This document shows, in pieces, positions 27,502-35,543 of a DNA stretch of 64,000 bases; position 1 is the stretch's first letter; every line of letters starts with the position of its first letter. Source of the DNA: Arthrobacter alpinus (GTDB lineage Bacteria; Actinomycetota; Actinomycetes; Actinomycetales; Micrococcaceae); contig NZ_CP013200.1 of NCBI RefSeq assembly GCF_001445575.1, positions 2,046,001-2,110,000 of the forward strand, given 5' to 3'. A program made the position numbers and the translations under genes. Under the pieces are notes generated by a model. It was not told the DNA's origin and did not search any database. It worked only from the letters and a program-made list of their open reading frames with translations.

Positions 27502-28743
27502 TTAGTTCTTTGCCGCGTTGTTGCTGGCAGTGTGGATCTTGGGTGAGGTGACGTTTTCGAGCACAACAGCCAGGCCTTGGCCCACGCCGATGCAGATCGC
27601 AGCCACGCCCCAGCGTTCGCCGCTGGCCTGGAGGCTGCGGGCCAGGGTACCCAGCAGTCGGGTGCCGGAGGCGCCCAATGGGTGGCCCATGGCGATGGCG
27701 CCGCCGTGTTGGTTCACGATTAGCGGGTCGATGTCCCAGGCATCGATGCAAGCCAGTGACTGGGCGGCAAATGCCTCATTAAGTTCGACGGCGCCCACCT
27801 GGTCCCAGCCGATTCCCGCCTTCGCGAGCGCCCGGTTTGCCGCCTCGACGGGCCCGTAGCCGAAGAACTGCGGGTCCACCCCGGCCGCACCACGCCCGGC
27901 GATCCGGGCCAGCGGGTTCATCCCCAATATCCCGGCAGCAGCCTCGGAGCCCAACCATGCCGCAGACGCGCCGTCGGATAGCGGCGAGGCGTTCGCCGCC
28001 GTCACAGTGCCGCCTGCCACGCCGTCGGCCTCGGGGCGGAATACCGTCTTCAGCCCGGCCAGCTTCGCCGCCGTCGAGCCTGCCCTGATACCCTCATCCC
28101 GGCGCAGTTCCGTGCCGGGCATGACGGTGGTCAGGTTGTCGTAGAAGCCGCTGTTCCAGGCCGCATCGGCCAGGGCGTGGGAGTTCGCGGCAAATTCGTC
28201 CTGGCGTTCGCGGGTGATGCCATATTGTTCGCGCAGCTGCTCGGTGGCTTCGCCCAGAGACACGGTCCATTCTTTGGGCATAGCCGGGTTGACGAGCCGC
28301 CAGCCCAGCGTGGTCGAGGACAAGGCCAGATCCCCGGCCGGGTACGCCCGTTCCGTCTTCGGCAGCACCCACGGTGCCCTGCTCATCGATTCCGCCCCGC
28401 CCACCAGCACCAGGTCAGCGTCGCCGACGTTGATCTGGCGCGAGGCGATGATCGCAGCATCAATGGAGGAGCCGCACAGCCGGTTGACGGTGGTGCCGGG
28501 AATGGAGGTGGGCAGGCCCGCTAGCAACGTTGCCATACGAGCCAGGTTTCGGTTCTCCTCGCCGGCGCCGTTGGCATTGCCAAACACCACCTCGTCGATC
28601 CGCTCCACGTCAAGCTTCGGTGCGCGGGCTACGGACTCCCGGACCACGTGCGCGGCGAGATCATCCGGGCGGACGCCCGCCAATCCGGAGCCAAACTTGC
28701 CAAAGGGGGTGCGGACAGCGTCGTAAAGGTACGCATGGTTCAT
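27502..28743 (-). CDS. pcaF: 3-oxoadipyl-CoA thiolase
   Basis: A 413-residue thiolase that splits 3-oxoadipyl-CoA with CoA into succinyl-CoA and acetyl-CoA, the last step of the pathway. The N-terminal VRTPFGKFGSG, the acyl-accepting Cys90 in NRLCGSS, NQHGGAIAMGHPLGASG with the active-site His, and the C-terminal ICIGVGQGLAVVLE with the second Cys are all present. The ATG start follows AAGGACG and overlaps a 48-codon ORF between pcaD and pcaF. Confidence 0.94.
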   Translation of the reverse strand: MNHAYLYDAVRTPFGKFGSGLAGVRPDDLAAHVVRESVARAPKLDVERIDEVVFGNANGAGEENRNLARMATLLAGLPTSIPGTTVNRLCGSSIDAAIIASRQINVGDADLVLVGGAESMSRAPWVLPKTERAYPAGDLALSSTTLGWRLVNPAMPKEWTVSLGEATEQLREQYGITRERQDEFAANSHALADAAWNSGFYDNLTTVMPGTELRRDEGIRAGSTAAKLAGLKTVFRPEADGVAGGTVTAANASPLSDGASAAWLGSEAAAGILGMNPLARIAGRGAAGVDPQFFGYGPVEAANRALAKAGIGWDQVGAVELNEAFAAQSLACIDAWDIDPLIVNQHGGAIAMGHPLGASGTRLLGTLARSLQASGERWGVAAICIGVGQGLAVVLENVTSPKIHTASNNAAKN

Positions 28744-28886
28744 GGGAGTTCGTCCTTTTGTTCGGTGAAGTGGGGCTCGGCGTCGAGCCCGGCGAGGATC
28801 GGCTGTGCGGTCTTGAAGGCCGTGTTGGCGGAGGGGACGCCGCAATGGGCGGCGTCTTGGCGGTTCGGGGCGGGGGTTGGGGTCAT
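28740..28886 (-). CDS. small ORF of 48 residues between pcaD and pcaF
   Basis: The space between pcaD and pcaF is filled by one open frame. Its ATG overlaps the pcaD stop as ATGA, and its TGA overlaps the pcaF ATG as ATGA, so it is coupled on both sides. The product starts MTPTPAPNRQDAAHCG and ends FTEQKDELP; it has a single Cys and no membrane segment or known domain. The perfect fit suggests a translated linker gene or coupling peptide. It may also be only a bridge that keeps ribosomes moving into pcaF. Confidence 0.5.
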   Translation of the reverse strand: MTPTPAPNRQDAAHCGVPSANTAFKTAQPILAGLDAEPHFTEQKDELP

Positions 28887-29773
28887 GGCTGGGTCTGAGC
28901 GATCAGGTCTCGGAGCAGCCGGGCAACCTCGGCGGGCGCTTCTGCGGACGCCTGGTGGGCAACGCGCGGGAGGGTCACGAATTTGGCCACCGAATCTGCC
29001 GGCCCGTTTGAATTGGCGGCGCGTTGGGTGGCCCCTGCGTTCACTGCCTCCACCATTTCCTGCATCATTTCCGGGGTCGCCACCGAGTCCTCGGCACCGG
29101 CTACGGCAAGCAGCGGGACGCGGATCCGTCCCAGGTCGTTCCGGACGTCAAAGCCGGCCAAGGCCCCGCAGCAATGGGCGTAGCTGAACCGGTCCGCGTC
29201 GCGCAGGGAGTTCAGTAGCCGGCCGGACAGGGCGGGGTCCCGGTCCATGAAGCCTTCAGCAAACCAGCGCTGAGCGGATCCCGGGATCATGACGGGGGTG
29301 CCCAGCGTCCGGACGGTTTCAGCCCTCTCCTCCCAGGCCTGCGGTGTGCCGAGCTTCGGCCCGGAGCATACTACGGAGACGCTGAGGAGGCGGTCCCCAT
29401 GGTCGATTCCCAAGTGGAGGCCGACGGCGCCACCCAAGGAAACGCCGGCGTAGTGGAAACGCGCGCCGGGAGCGATCGAATCCACGAGCCCGACGACGGA
29501 CTCCGCCAGTTCGGCCACCGTAAACGGTGCCTGTGATGCGGGGGAGGCTCCATGGCCGGGCAGGTCCCAGGCCACCACGTCCATCTCTGTCCCATCCGCG
29601 TCGGCGCCCAGGAGCCTGCCCACTTCTTCCCAGAGCACGGAAGAGGTTCCGAGGGAGCAGCCCACCACCAGCAGCGGCCGGTTTCCCAGCGGGCGCTGTG
29701 GCGACAGCAGCACGGCCTTGACGGTGGGTGCGTGCGTTGTCACGACGGTCCCGTTTTCTGTCATGTCATTCAT
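28883..29773 (-). CDS. pcaD: 3-oxoadipate enol-lactonase
   Basis: A 296-residue alpha/beta hydrolase. WDLPGHGASPA (residues 69-79) and the nucleophile elbow AGVSLGGAVG (Ser112) match PcaD. AGAEDSVATPE supplies the Asp and VAHQAS near the C-terminus the His. It opens the enol-lactone formed by CatC to 3-oxoadipate. The protein is slightly longer than usual (about 260) through an N-terminal extension. The ATG has a strong AAAGGAG site. First gene of the pca operon. Confidence 0.9.
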   Translation of the reverse strand: MNDMTENGTVVTTHAPTVKAVLLSPQRPLGNRPLLVVGCSLGTSSVLWEEVGRLLGADADGTEMDVVAWDLPGHGASPASQAPFTVAELAESVVGLVDSIAPGARFHYAGVSLGGAVGLHLGIDHGDRLLSVSVVCSGPKLGTPQAWEERAETVRTLGTPVMIPGSAQRWFAEGFMDRDPALSGRLLNSLRDADRFSYAHCCGALAGFDVRNDLGRIRVPLLAVAGAEDSVATPEMMQEMVEAVNAGATQRAANSNGPADSVAKFVTLPRVAHQASAEAPAEVARLLRDLIAQTQP

Positions 29774-29860
29774 GGCCTGCTCCTTTGAAGTTGACCTCCA
29801 GGGCTTGAATGGTTCCTCGCCGGTGGTCGTGTTGGTGACGTAAGTGACGGTACAGCAGAA

Positions 29861-29894
29861 GTTCGCTCTTTGTACAATAGTTCACATGCCGAAC
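29861..29894 (-). promoter_or_regulatory. possible PcaR site and pca promoter region
   Basis: GTTCG and CGAAC arms are 24 bases apart, around an AT-rich core with TACAATAG. It is about 90 bases before pcaD, where an IclR activator could bind. The evidence is positional plus the symmetry; the arms are short. Confidence 0.35.
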
Positions 29895-30291
29895 AAATGA
29901 TGAAGCGGCGGGTCCATTTCGACCCGGCAATTTGGCGCCAGGAGAGGTGGCATGCCTCGCTGTTCGCGCCAGGGGCCAGCCTTCAACGGTTCCCGATGGT
30001 TGGAAACTGCGCCAGGGGCTATGGTGGTGGGCCTGTGCGCGGATCCCAGGCAGGCAAGGAGGTCGGGAAGCTCTGCTCGACCGGGTTGCAGTTCCCGGTC
30101 CTGGCAACCAGGGGGCCGGGGTCACCGAAGCGAATAGTTCTCCCGTGTTCGACGGCAGGGAAAACCCGACGCGTCCCTCGTTTTCGAGCTGCGCCGTTTA
30201 CTGCCGGAACTGCTTTGCGCCGCTGCCAGCCACCGGCGGCCCGCGGCGCCAAGCAGTGCCATGGACCGCATTGAGGGACGTCTATGCCAAA
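29895..30291. other. intergenic region between divergent pca and cat operons
   Basis: I find no gene with a ribosome site or family match on either strand in these 400 bases. They separate two divergent operons, so promoters for both lie at its ends. Confidence 0.5.
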
Positions 30292-30316
30292 GATTCATAT
30301 CCATAGAATATGAATC
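30292..30316 (+). promoter_or_regulatory. CatR-type (LysR) binding site before catR
   Basis: Nine-base arms GATTCATAT and ATATGAATC flank seven bases. The core is ATAT-N7-ATAT, close to the ATAC-N7-GTAT consensus of CatR/BenM regulators (T-N11-A rule). It lies 82 bases before the catR start, the normal place for an activator site. Confidence 0.7.
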
Positions 30317-30397
30317 CTGCTGAAATGTGTATTTCCCATAAGTAATCTTTGCGTCCTAATCTGGCATGGGAGCGTATCCGTTCCCGGTAACCGAAGG

Positions 30398-31300
30398 GTG
30401 GACGTCGTGGAAGTGCGCCAGATGCGGTACTTCATTGCGGTGGCTGAGGAAAAACACTTCGGCCGTGCGGCTCAACGCCTGCACATGGCGCAGCCCCCGC
30501 TCTCCCAGCAGATCAAGGGACTCGAAGAACAATTGGGTACCCAGTTGCTGGTTCGCACCACCCGGAAGGTTGATCTCACAGCGGCCGGCGAATTGCTGCT
30601 GGCCCGGGCCCGGCTGCTGCTGGCCGAGATCGAAAAGCTCGAACAAGACGTCAAGCTCGTGGGCCAGGGTGCAAGCGGCGTGCTGCGGATCGGAGTTTCC
30701 GGCACCGCAACGTACAGGTTGATGCCCATGATCGTTCAAGCAGCACGGGTCCATATGCCCGGATTGCGCCTGAGCGTTCAGGGGGAGATGCTCACCCCCG
30801 AAATGGAAATCGCCTTGGAAGAACAACGTGTGGATGTCGCAGTGTTGCGCCCACCTATCCGTTCAAACCAACTGAGCCTGAAGTTCCTGGAAAAAGACGA
30901 ACTGGTTGTGGCCCTGCCAGAAGACCATGCACTGGCCTCACGCGGATTGCTCGACCTCACGGACCTCGCCGAGGAACCCTTTATTACCTACCCTGAGACC
31001 TCCGCGGTCAATACGATCGCCACAGAGGCCTGCCGCCAGGCGGGTTTCAGCCCCCACGTTGTTCAGGAAACCCAAGAAACCTCGACCCTGCTGTCATTTG
31101 TTGCTGCAGGGATGGGTGTGGCATTGGTCCCCACCGCCCGGCGCATGTTCGCGCTGCAGGGCATTGTCTTCCGCCAACTGCGCAACGCGCCCGCGGTCGA
31201 TCTTGCCGTCGCCTGGAAAACAGATACCGAAACCGCTCTGCTGAAAAAGTTCTTGGACCTCTTTGAGAGTCCAGCCCCCACGGAAGGAAACCCGGCGTGA
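30398..31300 (+). CDS. catR: LysR family regulator of catechol genes
   Basis: A 300-residue LysR regulator. The HTH reads MRYFIAVAEEKHFGRAAQRL followed by HMAQPPLSQQIKGLEEQLG, closest to the CatR/BenM/CatM group, whose effector is cis,cis-muconate. The C-terminal domain has LVALPEDHALA-like and GMGVALVPTARR segments. The start is a GTG at 30398; another at 30407 is equally possible. Its stop overlaps catB as GTGA, so regulator and enzymes share a transcript rather than being divergent as in Pseudomonas. Confidence 0.88.
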   Translation: MDVVEVRQMRYFIAVAEEKHFGRAAQRLHMAQPPLSQQIKGLEEQLGTQLLVRTTRKVDLTAAGELLLARARLLLAEIEKLEQDVKLVGQGASGVLRIGVSGTATYRLMPMIVQAARVHMPGLRLSVQGEMLTPEMEIALEEQRVDVAVLRPPIRSNQLSLKFLEKDELVVALPEDHALASRGLLDLTDLAEEPFITYPETSAVNTIATEACRQAGFSPHVVQETQETSTLLSFVAAGMGVALVPTARRMFALQGIVFRQLRNAPAVDLAVAWKTDTETALLKKFLDLFESPAPTEGNPA

Positions 31301-32397
31301 AGATCCTGCGCATCGAAGCGATCCCCTATTCGATTCCCTATACCCATCCGCTTAAATTCGCCAGCGGCCAGGTCACGGACGCTGAACACGTTCTGGTGCG
31401 CATCCACACCGACCAGGGACTCATCGGTGAGGCCGACGCACCACCGCGCCCGTACACCTATGGCGAAACCCAAGCATCGATCGTCACCATCATCGAAAAC
31501 ATCTTTGCCCCGCAAATTATCGGGCTCGACCCCTTCGACCGCGGCAAGATCCACGAAATCATGGCCCGCACCATTCATAACCAAGTGGCCAAGGGTGCGC
31601 TGGACATCGCGCTATGGGACTTGATGGGCAAAGCGCTTGGCACCCCGGTGCACAAGCTGCTGGGCGGCTACACCGATTCGATGCGCGTCTCACACATGCT
31701 TGGCTTCCGACCGGCCCAAGAATTACTCGATGAAGCACTGCGTTTTGGCGAAGAATACGGGATCACCACCTTCAAGCTAAAGGTGGGGCGCCGCCCGCTG
31801 GCCCTGGACATCGAGGCCTGCCACGTACTGCGCGCCGGACTTGGTGAAGATGTAGAACTCTATCTGGATGCCAACCGCGGCTGGAGTGCCAACGAGGCCA
31901 TGGAGGTCCTGCGCCGCACTGAAGGCCTAGGGTTGACAGCGCTGGAAGAACCCTGCGACGCGAAAGAGGCCATGAGCCGCCGTCGGCTCGTGGAAAAATC
32001 CCCGATCCCCATCGTGGGAGACGAATCTGTGCCCACCGCGGGAGACGTTTCGCGCGAACTGCTCTCCGGCGGCTCGAACGCGATCTGCATCAAGACCGCC
32101 CGCAGTGGATTCACCGAGGCCACCGAGATCCTGGGATTATGTACCGGACTTGGAGTCGATGTGACCATGGGCAACCAGATCGACACGCAGATTGGATCGT
32201 TGGCCACCGTCACCTTTGGCGCCGCTCACGAGGCCACCACGCGCCGTGCCGGTGAGCTGTCCAACTTCTTGGACATGGCTGATGACTTAATGGCCGAACC
32301 CATCCGCATCAACGGCGGCCGCATTTCGGTGCGCAACGTGCCCGGTGTTGGCGCTGCCGTCGATGAAGAGAAGCTCGCCCGTTACCGCCAGAACTAG
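31297..32397 (+). CDS. catB: muconate cycloisomerase
   Basis: A 366-residue enolase-superfamily enzyme that lactonises cis,cis-muconate to muconolactone. The KxK motif is FKLKVG (Lys160, Lys162). Metal ligands appear as LDANRGW (Asp191), LEEPCD (Glu217) and GDES (Asp242). The substrate-binding N-terminal lid is present, and the length is normal. It starts at GTG overlapping the catR stop. catC follows after 34 bases. Confidence 0.93.
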   Translation: MKILRIEAIPYSIPYTHPLKFASGQVTDAEHVLVRIHTDQGLIGEADAPPRPYTYGETQASIVTIIENIFAPQIIGLDPFDRGKIHEIMARTIHNQVAKGALDIALWDLMGKALGTPVHKLLGGYTDSMRVSHMLGFRPAQELLDEALRFGEEYGITTFKLKVGRRPLALDIEACHVLRAGLGEDVELYLDANRGWSANEAMEVLRRTEGLGLTALEEPCDAKEAMSRRRLVEKSPIPIVGDESVPTAGDVSRELLSGGSNAICIKTARSGFTEATEILGLCTGLGVDVTMGNQIDTQIGSLATVTFGAAHEATTRRAGELSNFLDMADDLMAEPIRINGGRISVRNVPGVGAAVDEEKLARYRQN

Positions 32398-32431
32398 AAA
32401 TTCCTACCCCAAAGCACTCACAGGAGGCACC

Positions 32432-32710
32432 ATGATATTCCTCGCCCGTATGGACGTATCCTTCCCGGCTCACTTGACCCAGGAGCAGATCGTCGATTTC
32501 ACAGCTCGCGAGAAGGAGTACTCCGGTGCCCTACAGCGCAGCGGCAAGATGGCCGGCATCTGGCGCATCGTCGGCGAATATGCCAACCACTCGATCTTTG
32601 ACGTTGAGTCCAACGACGAGCTGCACCAGATTCTCAGTGGTTTCCCGATGTACGCCTACATGAAGATCAAGGTCACGCCGTTGGCCAAGCACCCGAACTC
32701 GATCCGTTAG
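32432..32710 (+). CDS. catC: muconolactone delta-isomerase
   Basis: A 92-residue protein, the exact family size, with the typical start MIFLARMDVSFPAHL and the segment RIVGEYANHSIFDVES, then FPMYAYMKIKVTPLAKHPN. It converts muconolactone to 3-oxoadipate enol-lactone and forms a decamer. The ATG follows AGGAGG at ideal spacing. Confidence 0.95.
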   Translation: MIFLARMDVSFPAHLTQEQIVDFTAREKEYSGALQRSGKMAGIWRIVGEYANHSIFDVESNDELHQILSGFPMYAYMKIKVTPLAKHPNSIR

Positions 32711-32750
32711 GCGGATCGGCGACATGATCGCCGCCAGAACACAACGCCGG

Positions 32751-32777
32751 TGGGCCGTGTCATTACGATGCGGCCCA
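32751..32777 (+). terminator. weak stem-loop after catC
   Basis: TGGGCCG and CGGCCCA enclose 13 bases, 41 bases past the catC stop; no T-tract follows. It may partly separate catRBC from catA, which has its own regulatory site. Confidence 0.35.
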
Positions 32778-32859
32778 TAGTCGTTCCCAGCTCCCTGCGG
32801 ACCTTGAACTCCACGTCGGATCTGCCGTTGCAGGGGCGCGGCGTCCATTGGGTACCGAT

Positions 32860-32880
32860 AAATATGTTTGCCATATGAAT
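32860..32880 (+). promoter_or_regulatory. second CatR-type site before catA
   Basis: The core ATAT-GTTTGCC-ATAT has the same ATAT-N7-ATAT shape as the site before catR. It lies about 150 bases upstream of catA, and a further half-match (CATAC, then GCATG) is at 32921-32936. This suggests that CatR also drives catA from its own promoter. Confidence 0.6.
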
Positions 32881-33025
32881 CGAGGTGAAAAAAGTATTTC
32901 TCTCTTCTCAATAAGCGGCATACATTGAAGGCATGCAAAGTCGCTGTGACAGCAGTCACTGCACCATGTGATGTCGAAGCAGCGCATCAACACCCCCTCC
33001 AACAGGAGAATCGAAGGAGTAACTC

Positions 33026-33880
33026 GTGAGCACCGAAACCACCGCCAGCGCAGCCGCCTCAGGTAACGCAGCCACCGACCGTTTCCGCCAGTCAGGCAAG
33101 ACCTCCGCCGTCGTGGCTGACATCGAGCGCGTCAACTTGCTGGCCAGCAAGTTGATCAAGGCTGCCAATGACATCGTCCTCGAAGAGCGCGTGAGCTACG
33201 ACGAGTTCAACGCCCTCAAGGCATGGCTGATCAAGGTCGGCGAAGACGGCGAATGGCCGTTGTTCATGGACGTGTGGCTCGAGCACTCCGTCGAGGAAGT
33301 CGCCACCGACCACCGCGAGGGCAACAAGGGTTCCATCGAGGGCCCGTACTACATCCCTGAGTCCCCGGAGCAGAAGTCCCCGGCCAAGATCTCCATGCGC
33401 GACGACGAGAAGGGAACCCCACTGCTCTTCCAGGGCCAAATCCGTTCCACCGATGGTTCGGCACTGTCCAACGCCAAGATCGAACTGTGGCACGCCGACG
33501 AAGAGGGCTTCTACTCGCAGTTCGCCCCAAACATCCCGGACTGGAACCTGCGCGGCACCTTCATCGCCGACGCGGACGGCAACTTCCAGATCAGCACCAT
33601 GCAGCCTGCGCCGTACCAGATCCCAACCGACGGCGCCTGCGGTCAGATGATCGCCGCCGCCGGCTGGCACGCATGGCGTCCGGCCCACCTGCACCTAAAG
33701 GTCTCGGCACCGGGCCACGAACTGCTCACCGCCCAGCTGTACTTCCCGGGCGACGTGCACAACGACGACGACATCGCCACCGCGGTGAAGCCGGAACTGC
33801 TGCTCGACATCCAACCGGCCACCGACGGTTCCGGCGTGCAGACCACCTACGACTTCGTGCTTGACCCCGAAGCCAAGTAG
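33026..33880 (+). CDS. catA: catechol 1,2-dioxygenase
   Basis: A 284-residue intradiol dioxygenase that opens catechol to cis,cis-muconate with Fe(III). An N-terminal helical dimerisation domain (about 1-105) precedes the catalytic beta-sandwich. The iron ligands are Tyr163 (GFYSQF), Tyr197 (APYQIPTDG), and His221 and His223 (RPAHLHLKV). The start is GTG behind GAAGGAG. It has its own upstream regulatory region and is followed by a terminator. Confidence 0.95.
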   Translation: MSTETTASAAASGNAATDRFRQSGKTSAVVADIERVNLLASKLIKAANDIVLEERVSYDEFNALKAWLIKVGEDGEWPLFMDVWLEHSVEEVATDHREGNKGSIEGPYYIPESPEQKSPAKISMRDDEKGTPLLFQGQIRSTDGSALSNAKIELWHADEEGFYSQFAPNIPDWNLRGTFIADADGNFQISTMQPAPYQIPTDGACGQMIAAAGWHAWRPAHLHLKVSAPGHELLTAQLYFPGDVHNDDDIATAVKPELLLDIQPATDGSGVQTTYDFVLDPEAK

Positions 33881-33900
33881 ATTCCTGCACCCACCTCGTC

Positions 33901-33942
33901 ACGGCGGGGCTCTTCGGAAGCCATTCCGAGGGACCCCGCCGT
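33901..33942 (+). terminator. terminator after catA
   Basis: ACGGCGGGG and CCCCGCCGT form a 9-bp stem with an inner stem TCGGAA/TTCCGA, 20 bases past the stop. The T-tract is poor (GTTGCCG). Confidence 0.65.
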
Positions 33943-34054
33943 TGCCGTACCACCGCACTTTGCGGGAGGCCACTCGCGGCGTCGCCGCCGAGTAGCCAGA
34001 CAACACCAAGACCACGTTCGTATGCCGGCAATTCCATGTGAAAGAGAACCAACC

Positions 34055-34615
34055 ATGTCCCAGGAAGCGGTATTGAACTCGGTGGATGCGAGCCAACTGC
34101 GGAGGGCATTTGGCCAATTCGCCACCGGTGTCACGGTGGTCACCACACAGGGGACAGACGGCAAGGCGTATGGCGCCATGGTGACGGCATTCGCCGCTGT
34201 GTCGGAGGACCCGCCCCTGGCCCAGATAACCTTGACCCGCAGCTCTAAGGCAGCCAAGCACCTGGACGGGTCGTCATTCGCCATCAACGTTCTCTCTGCA
34301 GACCAGGTGGAAGTTGCCCGACACTTCTCAGGGCAGCCGAGTGACTGTGAACCCGAGTGTGTCCTCAGCGGAGATGTCCCGGTGCTGGTGGGCAACGCCG
34401 CCACGCTGGAATGCCGCGCGTGGAACAACTACGACGGCGGCGACCACATCATCGTGGTTGGCGAAGTTCGCTCGCTGACGGTGGGAGACGCGGACCCGCT
34501 ACTTTTCCACGAGGGCGCGTTCCACCAAATCGGTGGACGGCTCGGGGACGGGCAGGATGACAGCTGGTTCGCCGGCGCCAAGTTCTTCCAGCCGATTGTC
34601 CCGCAGGAACACTGA
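34055..34615 (+). CDS. flavin reductase family protein
   Basis: A 186-residue FMN-binding split-barrel protein of the HpaC/flavin reductase type: LRRAFGQFATGVTVVTTQG near the start and later SLTRSS-like LTLTRSSKAAKHLDGSSFAI and GDHIIVVGEVRSL. Such enzymes deliver reduced flavin to a partner monooxygenase. No partner oxygenase is adjacent, so its role in this cluster is unclear. The ATG at 34055 follows GAAAGAGAA. Beyond the TGA the same frame stays open for 45 codons to 34753, which I take as chance. Confidence 0.85.
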   Translation: MSQEAVLNSVDASQLRRAFGQFATGVTVVTTQGTDGKAYGAMVTAFAAVSEDPPLAQITLTRSSKAAKHLDGSSFAINVLSADQVEVARHFSGQPSDCEPECVLSGDVPVLVGNAATLECRAWNNYDGGDHIIVVGEVRSLTVGDADPLLFHEGAFHQIGGRLGDGQDDSWFAGAKFFQPIVPQEH

Positions 34616-34720
34616 GCCGCGCAGGAGCTGAACCACTGGGCCTGGACCGGGTGGAAGCCCGTATCTGAACGCGAGCTGTCCCAGCCTGGACTGCAGTCCA
34701 CCGAACAGCACGAACACTTG

Positions 34721-34762
34721 CGAGAGGCCCTAGACAGCAACGACGCTGTCTAGGGCCTCTCG
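34721..34762. terminator. 18-bp perfect hairpin
   Basis: Arms at 34721-34738 and 34745-34762 pair without mismatch around AACGAC. It lies 106 bases past the flavin reductase stop and faces the minus-strand pseudogene, so it could stop transcription from both sides. No T-tract follows. Confidence 0.6.
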
Positions 34763-34868
34763 CGTGCTTGCCCAATGTCCGAGCCGCACGTGGGGGAGAT
34801 ACGACGGTCCGACACGACGTGCCCGTAACTACCGAACCGGATCTCACCCTGTGTCGCACCGCTGAAGC

Positions 34869-35505
34869 TCAACCGAGGGCACGAAGAAATGCCGTGTCGT
34901 CTGCCGCCACCCGCTCCGGGTATTCCCACAGGACCAGATGCCCCACGTCCGGATAGATCGTCAGGACAGACCCCTCGATGCGTACGGTCAGGACCTCCTT
35001 ATCCGCCAGTGAAAGCAGGTGGTCGTGGCCGCCTCACAGGATCAGCGTGGATGCATCAATGGTTCCCGATTCTGTGGGCGGCGTGGCTGAGCACAAACCG
35101 CCAAGAATGGATTTCCACACGTGCCCGGGCATCCTGGTGCCGTCGTCCACCCGGTCATCGATGAACCATGCGGGAACTTTGTGCAACAGGGGAAACCAGG
35201 ACAGCGATTGCCTGACCCACGCCACACCGACGGGATCCGTGAGGGCCTGAAAGATCGCGGAGACATCCGCGGCCTGTTCTGCCAACGAGTATCCATCCCA
35301 GGGATTGCCCGCGCCTCCCTGGCCACGAAGATCTGGCGCGTAGAACCTGAATCCGGCCAGCAGGGGTGCCACGCGGTCAAAGCTTTCGAATGATTCCCCG
35401 TTTCGCATGCAACAACATCAGCGGTTTGGCATCCGGGTCGCCGTCGATCAAACACGGCACCTCGAAGCCAGTGGTGAGCCAGCGTTTCCTGACCTCGGAT
35501 CCCAT
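34869..35505 (-). pseudogene. decayed alpha/beta hydrolase
   Basis: From ATG 35505 the frame reads RKRWLTTGFEVPCLIDG, LMLLHA, then breaks at about 35407 where an extra A shifts it. The family continues as GESFESFDRVAPLLAGFRFY and APDLRGQGGAGNPWDGYS. The stretch that should carry the nucleophile elbow is deleted after SAIFQAL. A TGA interrupts LIL-GGHDHLLSL near 35035, and the end is VAADDTAFLRALG. Three independent lesions make it a real pseudogene. It may once have served the aromatic pathway. Confidence 0.75.
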
Positions 35506-35543
35506 GGCTTCAGGCTACGCCGGGGAAACCAGCCTGCATATGC

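Noticed and set aside
30000..30290. Possible gene between pcaD and catR
   Set aside because: Open frames exist on both strands but none has a ribosome site, a family motif or a sensible codon pattern.
34616..34753. C-terminal extension of the flavin reductase by stop-codon readthrough
   Set aside because: The frame stays open for 45 codons after TGA but shows no similarity, and ends in the terminator hairpin; chance openness in GC-rich DNA is likely.
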